DNA from: Alloalcanivorax marinus
Lineage (GTDB): Bacteria; Pseudomonadota; Gammaproteobacteria; Pseudomonadales; Alcanivoracaceae
Length of the DNA stretch: 64,000 nucleotides
Direction of reading: 5' to 3'
Assembly: GCF_016785095.1 (NCBI RefSeq)
Contig: NZ_JAEKJB010000001.1
Location: 62,001-126,000 of the forward strand
This document shows, in pieces, positions 10,141-19,990 of the stretch; the stretch's first letter is position 1; every line of letters begins with the position of its first letter. The notes below the pieces were generated by a model, which was given only the letters and a program-made list of their open reading frames with translations, did no database searches and was not told where the DNA came from. The position numbers and the translations under genes are program-made.

Positions 10141-10791
10141 TCAGCGACGGCGCAGGACGTCGTCGACCAGACCGTATTCCTTGGCCTGGGTGGCATCCAT
10201 GAAGTTATCGCGATCGGTATCCCGCTCGATCACCTCCAGGGGCTGGCCGGTGTGCTCGGCCAGCATGCGGTTGAGATCCCCCTTGATCTTGAGGATCTCC
10301 TTGGCGTGAATTTCGATATCGGACGCCTGGCCCTGAAAGCCGCCCAGGGGCTGGTGAATCATCACGCGGGCGTTGGGCAGCGCGTACCGCTTGCCCTTGG
10401 CGCCGGCGGACAGCAGGAAGGCGCCCATGCTGGCGGCTTGGCCAATACACATGGTGGACACATCCGGCTTGACGAACTGCAGGGTGTCATAGATCGACAT
10501 GCCGGCGGTCACCGAGCCGCCCGGGCTGTTGATATACAGGTTGATGTCCTTATCCGGGTTCTCGGACTCCAGGAACAGCAATTGGGCAACGATCAGGTTG
10601 GCCATGTAGTCCTCGACCTGACCGACCAGGAAGATGACCCGCTCCTTGAGCAGTCGGGAATAAATGTCGAAGGAACGCTCGCCCCGGGAGGTCTGTTCGA
10701 TCACCACGGGCACCAGGCCCACGTTGGTCGGATCCTGCATCAGGGTCTTCATTTCCGGAGTAACGGAAGTGATCCGGCTCAAATCAATCAT
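10141..10791 (-). CDS. clpP: ATP-dependent Clp protease proteolytic subunit ClpP
   Basis: A 216-residue serine peptidase that forms the double-ring chamber of ClpXP and ClpAP. The catalytic triad is Ser121 in [11 protein letters not shown], His146 in MIHQPLGG and Asp191 in RDTDRDNFM. The oligomerisation handle region [20 protein letters not shown] is present. As in other species, the first residues are probably a propeptide removed on assembly. The ATG at 10791 has AAGGAA seven bases upstream. It is transcribed toward clpX on the minus strand and lies downstream of tig, but the terminator at 10992-11034 separates it from tig. Confidence 0.97.
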   Translation of the reverse strand: MIDLSRITSVTPEMKTLMQDPTNVGLVPVVIEQTSRGERSFDIYSRLLKERVIFLVGQVEDYMANLIVAQLLFLESENPDKDINLYINSPGGSVTAGMSIYDTLQFVKPDVSTMCIGQAASMGAFLLSAGAKGKRYALPNARVMIHQPLGGFQGQASDIEIHAKEILKIKGDLNRMLAEHTGQPLEVIERDTDRDNFMDATQAKEYGLVDDVLRRR

Positions 10792-10991
10792 CTAGCGCTT
10801 CCTTATATCTGGGTTCCCGTGGCGGCCATTCGCCGGCTCTACAGCGGGTATTGGGGCGAGGCGGTCTCGATACAAGGTATCGCCGCGCCTTTCTCCCCGA
10901 TAGTAAGGGGGGCCCAGTAGGCCGTCCATAAAGGCCGCGCAATATCCGGTTCAACTGCGCAAAACTTGCGCAAATACACCCCATTTGAACG

Positions 10992-11034
10992 AAAAAACCT
11001 CCGAAACGCCGGCTTTTCGGCCTTTCGGAGGTTT
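10992..11034 (-). terminator. Rho-independent terminator after tig
   Basis: On the minus strand the arms AAACCTCCGAAA and TTTCGGAGGTTT enclose an inner hairpin (GCCG...CGGC) and are followed by a T-run (A10992-10997 on plus). It lies 41 bases past the tig stop and separates tig from clpP. Confidence 0.85.
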
Positions 11035-11075
11035 GGCTGGGCGCCGCTTACCGGCGCCTGGCGATGGCGGGCGCT

Positions 11076-12386
11076 TCAGCCCTGCTGGTCGCGGGGCTTG
11101 ACCGCTTCCTGGTAGGACTGGCTCTTCTCTTCCACCTTGGCGGACTCGAGCACCAGGTCCACGACCTGGTCTTCCAGCACCGCGCCCTCAATTTGTTGCA
11201 GTTGCTGCGGGTTGCTGTAGACGAAATTGACCACTTCCTCGGGCTGCTCGTACTGGGAGGCGATCTCTTCCACCCGGGTCTTGACCCGCTCGGCGTCCGC
11301 CTGCAGCTCATGCTTGTCGAGGATGGCGCGCATCACCAGGCCCAGGCGCACGGAACGCTCCGCCTGCTCCTTGAACAGCTCCGCGGGCAGCATGGAGGCA
11401 TCGAACTGCTGGCCGCCACCAAACTGCTGCGCCATCTGCTGGCGCATGCGGTCCACTTCCTGCGCGATCAGCGGCTCCGGCAGGTCGAACTCGTGCTGGC
11501 CGGCCAGGCCGTCCATCACCTGCTCCTTGATCTTGCCGGAGACGGCGTTGTTGAGCTCGCGCTCCATGTTCTTGCGCACTTCCGCCTTGAACTTGTCCAT
11601 GTCGCCGTCTTCGACACCGAACGCCTTCATGAACTCGGCGTCCACTTCCGGCAGTTGCTTGGCTTCCACCTTGTTGCACTTGATCTGGAATACCACCGCC
11701 TGGCCCTTCAGCTCCTCGGATTGATAGTCCTCGGGGAAGGTCACGTCGATGTCCTTCTCGTCGCCGGCCTTCATGCCGACGATGCCGTCCTCGAAACCGG
11801 GGATCATCTGGCCGGAACCCAGCTCCAGGTCATGGCCCTCGGCGCTGCCGCCCTCGAAGGCTTCACCGTCCTTGAGGCCCTTGAAGTCGATGTTGACGCG
11901 ATCGCCACTCTCGGCGGCACGGTCCACTTCCTGGTACTCGCCGCGCTGCGCGCGCAGGGTCTCGATCATCTCATCGACATCGGCGTCGGTGACCTCGGCC
12001 ACCGGCTTCTCCACCTCGATGGCGTCGAAGGGCGCCAGTTCCACTTCCGGGAACACCTCGAAGGTGGCGACGAATTCCAGGTCCTTGCCGGCTTCGTTCT
12101 TGGTGGCCTCGAAGCCCGGCATGCCGGCCGGCTGCAGTTTTTCCTGCTCCACCGCTTCCAGGAAGGACTCGCGCATCACGTCGGCGAGCACCTCGTTACG
12201 CACGGCGGCACCGAAGCGACGTTTCACTTCCCGCATCGGCACCTTGCCGGGGCGGAAGCCATCCAGACGCACGTTCTTCTGGGCCTCGCGGAGCTTGTTC
12301 TCCACGGCGGCATCCACTTTCTCCGCGGGCACACCCACGGTCACGCGCCGTTCCAGACCTGAAGTCGTTTCTACGGAAACCTGCAT
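11076..12386 (-). CDS. tig: Trigger factor, ribosome-associated chaperone and prolyl isomerase
   Basis: A 436-residue chaperone that meets nascent chains at the ribosome exit tunnel. The N-terminal domain carries the ribosome-docking signature GFRPGKVP (about residues 44-51). An FKBP-type isomerase domain follows (about 160-245, DRVNIDFKG...MIPGFEDGIVGM), then a helical C-terminal domain. Length is close to E. coli trigger factor (432). The ATG is preceded by GAGG at seven bases. It heads the tig-clpP-clpX-lon chaperone/protease run on the minus strand and has its own -10 box and terminator. Confidence 0.97.
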   Translation of the reverse strand: MQVSVETTSGLERRVTVGVPAEKVDAAVENKLREAQKNVRLDGFRPGKVPMREVKRRFGAAVRNEVLADVMRESFLEAVEQEKLQPAGMPGFEATKNEAGKDLEFVATFEVFPEVELAPFDAIEVEKPVAEVTDADVDEMIETLRAQRGEYQEVDRAAESGDRVNIDFKGLKDGEAFEGGSAEGHDLELGSGQMIPGFEDGIVGMKAGDEKDIDVTFPEDYQSEELKGQAVVFQIKCNKVEAKQLPEVDAEFMKAFGVEDGDMDKFKAEVRKNMERELNNAVSGKIKEQVMDGLAGQHEFDLPEPLIAQEVDRMRQQMAQQFGGGQQFDASMLPAELFKEQAERSVRLGLVMRAILDKHELQADAERVKTRVEEIASQYEQPEEVVNFVYSNPQQLQQIEGAVLEDQVVDLVLESAKVEEKSQSYQEAVKPRDQQG

Positions 12387-12461
12387 AACATCCTCTTTGT
12401 AAAGACTTTTGGGGCCAGCGGCCGACCCAGCCGGGTCGGGGCCATGCTTTAAAGGGCGGGA

Positions 12462-12467
12462 ATTATA
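12462..12467 (-). promoter_or_regulatory. Putative -10 box of tig
   Basis: A perfect TATAAT is read on the minus strand, about 75 bases upstream of the tig ATG. No convincing -35 hexamer is visible at the usual distance. The leader downstream contains a short hairpin (CCGACCC / GGGTCGG around 12423-12439). Confidence 0.5.
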
Positions 12468-12510
12468 GACAATGCCGGCGCCCCTGCCTACGGGCCGGAA
12501 CGGCGGCTAC

Positions 12511-12540
12511 AAAAAAGCCTCCGGGGCGACCCGGAGGCTT
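12511..12540 (-). terminator. Rho-independent terminator of the Pro-Arg-His tRNA operon
   Basis: A perfect eleven-pair stem AAGCCTCCGGG / CCCGGAGGCTT with a four-base loop is followed by a six-T run on the minus strand. It lies just past the CCA end of tRNA-His and upstream of the tig promoter. Confidence 0.92.
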
Positions 12541-12546
12541 CGATGT

Positions 12547-12623
12547 TGGGGTGGCTGATGGGATTTGAACCCACGACCACCGGAGTCACAATCCGGGGCT
12601 CTACCAACTGAGCTACAGCCACC
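12547..12623 (-). tRNA. tRNA-His (anticodon GTG)
   Basis: A cloverleaf with encoded CCA. Acceptor stem is GTGGCTG / CAGCCAC with a C discriminator, and the extra 5' G of histidine tRNAs corresponds to C12623. Anticodon GTG lies in the loop ATTGTGAC (plus 12587-12589). The T arm contains GGTTCAAATCC. Third and last tRNA of the minus-strand cluster. Confidence 0.96.
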
Positions 12624-12659
12624 ACTGAAACCGTTTTTCCGCCTCCACCAGGTCGCCGA

Positions 12660-12736
12660 TGGCACGCCTGGCAGGGCTCGAACCTGCAACCTACGGCTTA
12701 GAAGGCCGTTGCTCTATCCAATTGAGCTACAGGCGC
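12660..12736 (-). tRNA. tRNA-Arg (anticodon TCT)
   Basis: A 77-base cloverleaf with encoded CCA. The anticodon loop CTTCTAA contains TCT, and the T arm has GGTTCGAGCCC. The acceptor stem GCGCCTG / CAGGCGT has a G-U wobble as its first pair where other arginine tRNAs have G-C. The discriminator base is G. It lies between tRNA-Pro and tRNA-His. Confidence 0.95.
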
Positions 12737-12765
12737 TTAACCGATCCCACCGCGATTTCGCCGGC

Positions 12766-12842
12766 TGGTCGGGGTGGAGGGATTCGAACCCCCGACATCC
12801 TGCTCCCAAAGCAGGCGCGCTACCAGGCTGCGCTACACCCCG
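12766..12842 (-). tRNA. tRNA-Pro (anticodon TGG)
   Basis: A cloverleaf with encoded CCA, acceptor stem CGGGGTG / CACCCCG and discriminator A. The D arm begins TAGCGCAGCCTGG, the anticodon loop CTTTGGGA carries TGG, and the T arm contains GGTTCGAATCC. First gene of the tRNA operon, directly downstream of the promoter at 12866-12894. Confidence 0.96.
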
Positions 12843-12865
12843 CGGAGCAGGTCGAGCGAGGCGGC

Positions 12866-12894
12866 ATAATACCCGCGCCCCCCGGGACCGTCAA
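12866..12894 (-). promoter_or_regulatory. Strong sigma-70 promoter of the tRNA-Pro-Arg-His operon
   Basis: On the minus strand TTGACG (12889-12894) and TATTAT (12866-12871) are exactly 17 bases apart. The -10 is followed by a GC-rich discriminator (GCCGCC...), which is typical of stable-RNA promoters under stringent control. The predicted start is about 15-20 bases before tRNA-Pro. Confidence 0.8.
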
Positions 12895-12951
12895 CGACGC
12901 CCCGGCGCACGGTGAATCGTTCGCTGGAATATTCGCCAGCTCGGCCGCGCT

Positions 12952-12980
12952 TTGCCCCGACCCGGCGCCCATGCGAGAAT
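12952..12980 (+). promoter_or_regulatory. Putative promoter of folD
   Basis: TTGCCC (12952-12957) and GAGAAT (12975-12980) have a 17-base spacer, ending 38 bases before the folD ATG. The match is moderate. It is divergent from the tRNA operon promoter in the same intergenic region. Confidence 0.45.
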
Positions 12981-13018
12981 CCGCCCCCTTCCTTGGACCC
13001 GACATACAGAGAGACCCC

Positions 13019-13864
13019 ATGAGCGCGCAGATTCTGGACGGCAAGGCGTTGGCACAGCATTTCGAGGACGAGATGCGTGGCCGCGTGGAAGCGCTGAAAG
13101 CCAAGGCCGGGGGCCGCACCCCCATTCTCGCCACCATCCTGGTGGGCGCCGACCCGGCCTCCGCCACCTATGTAAGGATGAAGGGCAACGCCTGTCGCCG
13201 CGTGGGCATGGACTCCATGGCCGTGGAACTGCCGGAGGACACCACCACCGACCAGTTGCTGGCGCGCATCGACGAGCTCAACAACAACCCGGACGTGCAC
13301 GGCATTCTGCTGCAGCACCCGGTGCCGGCTCAGATCGACGAGCGCCTGTGTTTCGACGCCATCAGCCTGGGCAAGGACGTGGACGGCGTCACCTGCCTGG
13401 GCTTTGGTCGCATGGCCATGGGCGAGGAGGCCTACGGCTGCGCCACACCCAAGGGCATCATGCGCCTGCTGGAGCACTATGAGGTGCCCCTGGAGGGCAA
13501 ACACGCCGTGGTAGTGGGCCGCAGCGCGATTCTCGGCAAGCCCATGGCGATGATGCTGCTGGAGGCCAATGCCACGGTCACCATCTGCCACAGCCGCACC
13601 CGCGACCTGGCCGGCCTGGTGGCCCAGGCGGACATCGTGGTGGGCGCCGTGGGACGGCCGGAATTCATCAAGGCGGACTGGATCAAGGACGGCGCCGTGG
13701 TGGTGGACGCCGGTTTCCACCCCCGGAAATGCGGCGACATCGAGCTGGGTCCGCTGATCGACCGCGTGGCGGCCTACACGCCGGTACCCGGCGGTGTCGG
13801 TCCGATGACCATCAACACCCTGATCTTCCAGACCCTGGAGGCCGGCGAAAAAGCCTTCTCCTGA
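13019..13864 (+). CDS. folD: Bifunctional methylenetetrahydrofolate dehydrogenase / cyclohydrolase FolD
   Basis: A 281-residue cytoplasmic enzyme interconverting 5,10-methylene-, methenyl- and 10-formyl-tetrahydrofolate. The active-site region has the conserved Tyr and Lys in [16 protein letters not shown], and Q-H-P-V-P in [10 protein letters not shown]. The C-terminal NADP-binding domain has [18 protein letters not shown] and the closing motif [15 protein letters not shown] chose the ATG at 13019 because it gives the family length (E. coli 288). The frame stays open upstream through tRNA genes, which is only a by-product of high GC. It lies next to the tRNA cluster as in Pseudomonas. Confidence 0.96.
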   Translation: MSAQILDGKALAQHFEDEMRGRVEALKAKAGGRTPILATILVGADPASATYVRMKGNACRRVGMDSMAVELPEDTTTDQLLARIDELNNNPDVHGILLQHPVPAQIDERLCFDAISLGKDVDGVTCLGFGRMAMGEEAYGCATPKGIMRLLEHYEVPLEGKHAVVVGRSAILGKPMAMMLLEANATVTICHSRTRDLAGLVAQADIVVGAVGRPEFIKADWIKDGAVVVDAGFHPRKCGDIELGPLIDRVAAYTPVPGGVGPMTINTLIFQTLEAGEKAFS

Positions 13865-13893
13865 GCGTACGGCCAAAACGCCCGCGGAACACG

Positions 13894-13919
13894 GTAGGAG
13901 CGGCTGAAGCCGCTCCTAC
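13894..13919. repeat. REP-like palindrome, copy 1
   Basis: A perfect eleven-base hairpin GTAGGAGCGGC-TGAA-GCCGCTCCTAC. It lies between convergent folD and the efflux fusion-protein gene and contains the stop codon of the latter (TAG, plus 13916-13918). The same core recurs at 26647, 48954, 56874, 58264 and 62969. Confidence 0.85.
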
Positions 13920-14791
13920 TTAACTATGGCAACGCTGGCGGTCATACCCGCCACCAGCGTCAGATCCGCCGGCACCTCGCCAAGCTCGATGCGCACCGGG
14001 ATTCGCTGGGCCAGACGCACCCACTCAAAAGTGGGCGATACCGGCGGCAGGCCCTGATCGGCGCCGGCGGTGGCATTGGGGTTGGCGATGCCCCGGGCGA
14101 TGCCGGCCACCCTGCCCTCCAGCACCCGGTCGGCGCCCAGCAGCCGTACTCTGGCCCGGTCCCCGGCTGCCAGCCGGTGCACCTGGGTCTCGCGAAAATA
14201 AGCCTCCACCCAGAACGAGTCCCCATCCACCAGGCTCAGCACCGGCTCCCCGGCGCGGGCGTAGTCGCCCTGATGGGCCAGCAAATGGGTGACGAACCCG
14301 CCCGCCGGCGCACTGACCCGGGCCCGCTCCAGATTCAGCCGTGCCTCCTTGAGCGCGGCCCTGGCGGCGTGCAGATCCGCCCGGGCCACCTCCGCCAAGC
14401 GGGTGGCGGACTCCCGTTCCTCCGACGACACCGCCCGGCCCAGCCGCTGACGACGGGCCGCCTCGTCATCGCGCAGGGTCAGTTCCTGGCGGCGGTGCTC
14501 CAGCTCCGCCTCCGCCCTTTCCACCGCCAGCCGGTAACGTTCCGGGTCCACCGAAAACAGCGCATCGCCGGGGGCCACCCGACCGTTGTCCGCCACCGCC
14601 ATGGCGGTGATGCGCCCGGAGACGTCCGGCGCCACCTGGATCACCGCCGCGCGCACCCGGGCATCCCGGGTCCACAGCTGATGCACGTAGTGGAACCACA
14701 TGAACCAGACGGCGATGGCGGCGACCAACACCAGCGCGCCGGTCATCAGCGGGGCGCGCCAGCGGCCCGGGCCATGTTCAGACATGCGCAT
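13916..14791 (-). CDS. HlyD-family membrane fusion protein of an aromatic-acid-type efflux pump (AaeA-like)
   Basis: A 291-residue periplasmic adaptor that links an inner-membrane pump to the outer membrane. One N-terminal membrane anchor (about residues 16-38) is followed by a biotinyl-lipoyl-like segment (IQVAPDVSGRITAMAVADNGRV), a long alpha-helical hairpin rich in Arg, Glu and Ala, and a beta-barrel region (VEAYFRETQVHRLAAGDRARV). The composition and the pairing with DUF1656 and FUSC genes match AaeAXB-type systems. It is the last gene of the trio, in order FUSC, DUF1656, fusion protein. The exact substrate is not visible; AaeA exports aromatic carboxylic acids in E. coli. Confidence 0.85.
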   Translation of the reverse strand: MRMSEHGPGRWRAPLMTGALVLVAAIAVWFMWFHYVHQLWTRDARVRAAVIQVAPDVSGRITAMAVADNGRVAPGDALFSVDPERYRLAVERAEAELEHRRQELTLRDDEAARRQRLGRAVSSEERESATRLAEVARADLHAARAALKEARLNLERARVSAPAGGFVTHLLAHQGDYARAGEPVLSLVDGDSFWVEAYFRETQVHRLAAGDRARVRLLGADRVLEGRVAGIARGIANPNATAGADQGLPPVSPTFEWVRLAQRIPVRIELGEVPADLTLVAGMTASVAIVK

Positions 14792-14800
14792 GCCCCCTCA

Positions 14801-15028
14801 TCAAGACCCTTCCCACAGTAAAGCACTCCCGAACATAAACAGCGCCAGCGCCACCGCGCACAGCACCAGGAACACACACAGGCCGGCCAGGGCCGGATGC
14901 CAGAACCAGCGATAGCCGTCGACCCTTCCGATCAGCCGGTTGACCGGCCAGAACAGCAGCAGCGCCAGCACCAGCACCGGCAACAGGGGCGGCAGCAGCA
15001 CGCCGCCCAGATCGATTTCATACAACAT
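14801..15028 (-). CDS. DUF1656 small inner-membrane protein (AaeX-like)
   Basis: A 75-residue protein with two membrane segments (about residues 9-28 and 44-68), starting with the family-typical [14 protein letters not shown]1656/AaeX proteins are always found between a fusion protein and a FUSC-type pump, and their job is unknown. Its start overlaps the end of the FUSC gene by 11 bases, and it ends nine bases before the fusion-protein start. Confidence 0.85.
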   Translation of the reverse strand: MLYEIDLGGVLLPPLLPVLVLALLLFWPVNRLIGRVDGYRWFWHPALAGLCVFLVLCAVALALFMFGSALLWEGS

Positions 15029-17123
15029 CCTGGTTCCTCAGGCCCCGCCAGGGCCGATCCGCGGAGCCGGCCAGGAAAAAGCCGGCATAGCGACGGATAA
15101 TACTGATCTGCAGGCGCAAGCGCACAACCGAGCGCACCAGCCGACGACGCTCACCGGGGTCCAGCTCCGGGCCGTAGGCGCGCTGGCAGCGGCGCAGCAC
15201 CGTGTCCGCCTGGGCGGTAAGCGCCAGCCAGCGGTCCTCGTCGCCGTCGCGCAGCACCCTTTGGGTGTCGCGGATCAGGCGGGTGATGGCCAGCGTCTCA
15301 TCACCGGGCAACCCGCGCCGGCAGAGCATGTTCAGATACAGCAGCCCGAGCCCGAGGGTGACCGCCGCCAGAGCCCCGCGCAGCAGGTCGCCGTCCTCCG
15401 GGTTGTCCGGATTCAGGTTTGGCAACAGCAGACCGATACGGTCATAGAGCTGGCGTTCCAGACGATGGCGCGGCCAGCGGCGACGGATCGGCCAGCGTCC
15501 CAGGGTACGGCAAAGATCCCGACACAGCCGTTGACGGGCCTCGGCGGGGGTGTCGCCGGGCCACACCAGCATGAATGCCAGCACCGCCAGGACCATGCCC
15601 ATACCCAGAGAGAGCACGTTGTTGAAAAGCGGTAGCGCGTCGAAATTCTGCAGCGGCGACAGGTCCAGCAACAGCGGGAAAAAGATCGTCACCGGAATAC
15701 CGATGCCCGCCGTGGCCGGGCGCGCCATGGCCAGCCCGGCCAGCACATAGACCGGCGCCAGCCAAAGCACCAATTCCGCGAAGCCATCACTGCCAGGCAG
15801 CAGTACCAACCGGTACAGCGTGGCCAGCGCCGCCGCCAGGGCCGCCCCTTTGATAAAGCCACGCACCGCCGCCAGTGGATTGTCGCGGGTGGCGAACAGC
15901 GCGCAGATCACCCCCACCTGGATCGCCACACCGGCGCCCTGGGGCGAGGCGCTCCAGTACCAGAACGCCAGGGCGCCACTCAACGCCAGGGCGGCGCGCA
16001 CGCCGTTGCGCCAGGCCTGGGACGGGTCCAGATGGGGCCGCGAGGTGCCGCCGCGCCACTGCACCAGCGGCGCCCGGTCGGTGAGCATGGCGAACAGCGC
16101 CACGCTGGAGCGCAGCCGGTCGCACAGCTCGGCGCTGTGCTCCAACGCCAGTTGCAGGGAATAGAAGCGCTCGTCGTTGTTGTCACGCTGGCCGCCACGC
16201 AGTTCCCGCGCCAGGGTCCGGGCGCGCACGTACAGGCCATGCAGCGTGTCGCGCAGGGCCTCCGGCGGCGCCTCCGGATCAAGGGCGGCGATGTCCGCCA
16301 GCAGCGCGGTGACGAGGGGATGGTGGTGCCGTTGCGCGTAGCGGTTCACGTAGGCGTGCAGCGGCCCCACCGAGGAGATCATCGCCAGCATCTCATGGCC
16401 CAGGCGGCGGCACAGGCCGGCGCGGTTGCGCAGTCGCGGGGAATCGAACAGGGCGTGTTCGCGCAGGTTCTCCAGCGCCATGCCGTCGGCGATCAGGGCC
16501 TGCCGGCGGGCCCGCAATTGATCCCGGTCCAACTCACCGGCGGCGGTATCGGCCACCAGCCGGATCAGTGCGATCAACTGCGCGCGGCTGCTCTGCAGGT
16601 AAGCGCCTCCGGCGGAGCGCGGCCACACCAACACGCTGAGCAGGCTGACACAGACGATGCCCAGGCCGATCTCGGTAACCCGGGCCACCGCCAGGGAAAA
16701 CGTCTGGTCCGGGGTCATTACCGCCGGCACACCGACGATCAGGGCGCTGTAACCGGCCAGCACGAAGGCGTAGGCGCGGAAATTACGCAGCAGGCTGGCG
16801 CAGAAGGTGCACACCCCGAGCCACAGCACCAGCGCCACGAAGAACAGCGTTGGCTGGGGATTGAGCCAGGCCACCAGGCCCACCGCCACCAGGGCCCCAC
16901 CCAGAGTCCCCAGCAGGCGATAAAGCCCCTTGGCCACGGCCATGCCACCCAGGGGCTGGGCGACAATATAAACCGTCATCAGGGACCACTTGGGCTCATC
17001 CAGCCCCAGGGACAGGGCGATGTACAGCGCCGTCATGCCGGCGGCGAAGGTGCGCAGACTGAACCGCCACTCCCGCGCCCCGGCCTGACGGACGAAGGCG
17101 GGGATCAGGCTTCCCGGGGCCAA
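15018..17123 (-). CDS. FUSC-family efflux pump (AaeB-like)
   Basis: A 701-residue inner-membrane protein with two halves, each with a cluster of membrane helices and a cytoplasmic helical region. The first half spans about residues 25-165 and the second about 370-500 ([25 protein letters not shown]). This is the architecture of FUSC/AaeB aromatic-acid exporters. The start given is a TTG at 17123 that overlaps the glnS 3' end by 19 bases. No ATG precedes the conserved N-terminus, so the start is uncertain by a few codons. It is directly coupled to glnS, an unusual neighbour for an exporter. Confidence 0.82.
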   Translation of the reverse strand: MAPGSLIPAFVRQAGAREWRFSLRTFAAGMTALYIALSLGLDEPKWSLMTVYIVAQPLGGMAVAKGLYRLLGTLGGALVAVGLVAWLNPQPTLFFVALVLWLGVCTFCASLLRNFRAYAFVLAGYSALIVGVPAVMTPDQTFSLAVARVTEIGLGIVCVSLLSVLVWPRSAGGAYLQSSRAQLIALIRLVADTAAGELDRDQLRARRQALIADGMALENLREHALFDSPRLRNRAGLCRRLGHEMLAMISSVGPLHAYVNRYAQRHHHPLVTALLADIAALDPEAPPEALRDTLHGLYVRARTLARELRGGQRDNNDERFYSLQLALEHSAELCDRLRSSVALFAMLTDRAPLVQWRGGTSRPHLDPSQAWRNGVRAALALSGALAFWYWSASPQGAGVAIQVGVICALFATRDNPLAAVRGFIKGAALAAALATLYRLVLLPGSDGFAELVLWLAPVYVLAGLAMARPATAGIGIPVTIFFPLLLDLSPLQNFDALPLFNNVLSLGMGMVLAVLAFMLVWPGDTPAEARQRLCRDLCRTLGRWPIRRRWPRHRLERQLYDRIGLLLPNLNPDNPEDGDLLRGALAAVTLGLGLLYLNMLCRRGLPGDETLAITRLIRDTQRVLRDGDEDRWLALTAQADTVLRRCQRAYGPELDPGERRRLVRSVVRLRLQISIIRRYAGFFLAGSADRPWRGLRNQDVV

Positions 17124-18787
17124 GATTCCCGCAAGCCCACGGTGCGGTTGAACACCAGGCCGTCCGCGTTGCTATCGCGATCCACGCAGAAATAACCTTC
17201 GCGCTCGAACTGGTAGCGGGTCTCCGCCGGCACGCCATCCAGGCGCGGCTCCACCACGCAACCTTCCAGCACCCGCAGGGACTCCGGGTTGAGGTGATCG
17301 AGGAAGGATTCACCCTCCGCCACCCGGGCCGGATTGGCCACCTGGAACAGGCGGTCGTACAGGCGCACCTTGCAGGGCAGGCCGTGGCGGGCGCTGACCC
17401 AGTGGATCACGCCGCGCATCTTGCCCTGCCCTTCGTCGTTCTCCGGATTCTTGCCGAGGGTGTCCGGATCATAGCTGCAGCGTACCTCGACGATCCCGCC
17501 GGCGTCGTCGCGCACCACCGATTCGGCGCGTACCACATAGCCATAGCGCAGCCGCACCCGGTCACCAAGCACCAGCCGCTTGTATTTCTTGTTGGCCTCC
17601 TCGCGGAAGTCCTCGCGATCGATGTACACCTCCCGGGTCAGGGGCATCTCGCGATGGCCCATGGCCTCGTTCTGGGGATGCAGCGGCGCCTGCAGCCACT
17701 CCTCCTGGTCCTCCGGCCAGTTTTCGATCACCAGCTTGAGCGGGTTGAGCACGCAGAAGGCCCGCGGTGCGTGCTGGTTGAGATCGTCACGCACCGTCTC
17801 CTCCAGCACGCTCATGTCGATCACCGAATCGGCGCGGCTGACCCCCAGGTTCTCGCAGAAGTTGCGGATCGCCGCCGGTGTGTAGCCGCGCCGGCGCAGA
17901 CCGCTGAGCGTGGGCATGCGCGGGTCGTCCCAGCCGTCCACGTGGCCTTCGTCCACCAGCAGCTTGAGGCGGCGCTTGCTGGTGACGGTGAAGTTCAGGT
18001 TGAGCCGGGCGAATTCGTACTGGCGCGGCCGCGCCGGCACATCCACGTTCTCGATCAGCCAGTCGTACAGCGGACGGTGGTCTTCGAACTCCAGGGTACA
18101 AAGACTGTGGGTAATGCCTTCTATGGCGTCCGACAGCGGATGGGTGAAGTCGTACATCGGGTAGATCACCCACTTGTCACCGGTCTGGTGGTGCGCCTTC
18201 TTGCGTATCCGGTAGAGAATCGGGTCGCGCAGATTCAGGTTCGGGCTGCCCATGTCGATGCGGGCCCGGAGCACCGCCTCGCCCTCGTCGAACTCGCCGG
18301 CGCGCATGCGCGCGAACAATGCCCGATTTTCTTCCACGGACCGGTCCCGGTAGGGGCTGTCCTGACCGGGGGTGGTGAAATTGCCGCGCATTTCGGCGAT
18401 TTTCTCCGGCGATTGGGTGTCCACATAGGCCAGCCCCTTATCGATCAGTTGCAGGGCGTAATCGTGCAACTGGTCGAAATAGCCGCTGGCGAAGCGCACC
18501 GGCCCGGTCCACTCGAAACCCAGCCACTCCACGTCCCGCTGGATGGACTGGATGTACTCGTCCTCTTCCTTCTCCGGGTTGGTATCGTCGAAGCGCAGGT
18601 GGCAGGCACCGCCGTAGCTTTCGGCGATGCCGAAATTCAGGCAGATGGACTTGGCGTGACCGATATGCAAATAACCGTTGGGTTCCGGTGGGAACCGGGT
18701 CACTACACGGCCATCGTTTTTTCCTTCGGCCAGGTCACGATCGATGATCTGTCTGATAAAATTGCTGGGCGCTTTTGCTTCACTCAT
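17105..18787 (-). CDS. glnS: Glutaminyl-tRNA synthetase
   Basis: A 560-residue class I synthetase that charges tRNA-Gln. It has the HIGH-type motif in [15 protein letters not shown] (about residues 31-45) and the KMSKS-type loop as [11 protein letters not shown]. The C-terminal anticodon-binding beta-barrels end at [30 protein letters not shown]. Length matches E. coli GlnS (554). It is divergent from ppiB, as in Pseudomonas. Downstream it overlaps the FUSC exporter gene. Confidence 0.97.
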   Translation of the reverse strand: MSEAKAPSNFIRQIIDRDLAEGKNDGRVVTRFPPEPNGYLHIGHAKSICLNFGIAESYGGACHLRFDDTNPEKEEDEYIQSIQRDVEWLGFEWTGPVRFASGYFDQLHDYALQLIDKGLAYVDTQSPEKIAEMRGNFTTPGQDSPYRDRSVEENRALFARMRAGEFDEGEAVLRARIDMGSPNLNLRDPILYRIRKKAHHQTGDKWVIYPMYDFTHPLSDAIEGITHSLCTLEFEDHRPLYDWLIENVDVPARPRQYEFARLNLNFTVTSKRRLKLLVDEGHVDGWDDPRMPTLSGLRRRGYTPAAIRNFCENLGVSRADSVIDMSVLEETVRDDLNQHAPRAFCVLNPLKLVIENWPEDQEEWLQAPLHPQNEAMGHREMPLTREVYIDREDFREEANKKYKRLVLGDRVRLRYGYVVRAESVVRDDAGGIVEVRCSYDPDTLGKNPENDEGQGKMRGVIHWVSARHGLPCKVRLYDRLFQVANPARVAEGESFLDHLNPESLRVLEGCVVEPRLDGVPAETRYQFEREGYFCVDRDSNADGLVFNRTVGLRESWPREA

Positions 18788-18820
18788 TGAGCCGCCTACG
18801 GCTGAAATACGGGGTGCGCT

Positions 18821-18848
18821 AGTGTACAGTGCGCCCCCCTACAGTCAA
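18821..18848 (-). promoter_or_regulatory. Putative promoter of glnS
   Basis: On the minus strand TTGACT (18843-18848) and TACACT (18821-18826) are 16 bases apart. The element lies 34-61 bases upstream of the glnS ATG, in the short divergent gap with ppiB. Confidence 0.55.
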
Positions 18849-18872
18849 AGACTCCCAGGACCCGGAGACCCC

Positions 18873-19370
18873 ATGAAAGTGCTGTTGACCACCACCTACG
18901 GAAAGATCCTGCTGGAACTGGACGCCGAACGCGCCCCGGCCACCACCGAGAACTTCATTCAATACGTCAAGGACGGCCACTACGACGGCACCGTTTTCCA
19001 CCGCGTGATCAGCAATTTCATGATCCAGGGGGGCGGCTTCACCCCGGACATGAGCCAGAAGCCGACCCGCGAACCGATCGAGAACGAAGCCGGCAACGGG
19101 CTCTCCAACGAGGCGGGCACCATCGCCATGGCGCGCACCAGCGACCCGCACTCCGCCACCGCCCAGTTCTTCATCAACGTCGCCGACAACCACTTCCTGG
19201 ACCAGGCCCGCTCCCCGGACGGCTGGGGTTACGCCGTGTTCGGCCGGGTGGTGGAAGGCATGGAAACGGTCAACCGCATCAAGGCCGTGGACACCGGCAA
19301 TAAAGGGTTCCACCAGGACGTGCCCCGGGAGGACGTGCTGATCGAATCCGCCGAGGTGCTGGAAGAATGA
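18873..19370 (+). CDS. ppiB: Cytoplasmic cyclophilin-type peptidyl-prolyl isomerase
   Basis: A 165-residue cyclophilin without a signal peptide. Catalytic-site motifs [32 protein letters not shown] and [16 protein letters not shown] cover the whole fold. The ATG at 18873 gives the exact PpiB length (164 in E. coli); in-frame codons upstream run into the divergent glnS promoter and are not coding. Its stop overlaps the ATG of the next cyclophilin by four bases. First gene of a ppiB-ppiA-lpxH operon. Confidence 0.96.
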   Translation: MKVLLTTTYGKILLELDAERAPATTENFIQYVKDGHYDGTVFHRVISNFMIQGGGFTPDMSQKPTREPIENEAGNGLSNEAGTIAMARTSDPHSATAQFFINVADNHFLDQARSPDGWGYAVFGRVVEGMETVNRIKAVDTGNKGFHQDVPREDVLIESAEVLEE

Positions 19371-19990
19371 AGGTGCGCGCCCTGCTCGCCGCCCTGCTGC
19401 TGCTTCCGGGCCTGACCCTGGCCGCCAACCCGCGGGTGGAGCTGACCACCAACCAGGGCGACATCGTGCTGGAACTGTACCCGAAGGCGGCGCCGGAGAC
19501 GGTGGCCAACTTTCTGCGTTACGTGGACGACGGCTTCTATGAGGGCACCGTGTTCCACCGGGTGATCAACGGCTTCATGATCCAGGGCGGCGGCTTCGAC
19601 GCCGACCTCAAGCAGAAGGACACCCGGGCACCGATCCACAATGAAGCGGACAGCGGCCTGCGTAACGAACGCGGCACCATCGCCATGGCACGCACCGGCG
19701 ACCCGCATTCCGCCACCGCCCAGTTCTTCATCAACCTGGTCCGCAACCGCAGCCTGGACCACACCGGCAAAACACCCCGTGGCTGGGGCTACGCGGTGTT
19801 CGGCAAGGTAGTGGACGGCATGGACACGGTGGAACGCATCGCCACGGTAGCCACTGGCAGCGGCCAGATCGCCGGTGGCCCCCGGGTCCGGGACGTGCCG
19901 CGCACCCCGGTGGTGATCGAGAAGGCCCGCCGCCTGAACACCGACAATGACGACGCCAACCCCCAGCAAGACGACAACGCCGAGCAATGA
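19367..19990 (+). CDS. ppiA: Periplasmic cyclophilin-type peptidyl-prolyl isomerase
   Basis: A 207-residue cyclophilin with a classical signal peptide (M-K-V-R-A-L-L-A...L-T-L-A-A, cleavage about residue 20). Core motifs [15 protein letters not shown] and [17 protein letters not shown] match the preceding PpiB closely, so the pair probably arose by tandem duplication with export added to one copy. The C-terminus is a low-complexity acidic tail rich in Asp, Asn and Gln (about residues 190-207). It overlaps both neighbours by four bases. Confidence 0.92.
   Translation: MKVRALLAALLLLPGLTLAANPRVELTTNQGDIVLELYPKAAPETVANFLRYVDDGFYEGTVFHRVINGFMIQGGGFDADLKQKDTRAPIHNEADSGLRNERGTIAMARTGDPHSATAQFFINLVRNRSLDHTGKTPRGWGYAVFGKVVDGMDTVERIATVATGSGQIAGGPRVRDVPRTPVVIEKARRLNTDNDDANPQQDDNAEQ

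Noticed and set aside
10784..10984. Small open frame upstream of clpP
   Set aside because: No ribosome-binding site, and it overlaps the clpP start. I see no gene in the clpP-tig gap.
12659..13018. Upstream extension of the folD frame
   Set aside because: It runs through tRNA-Arg and tRNA-Pro and has no homology to FolD; the ATG at 13019 gives the family length.
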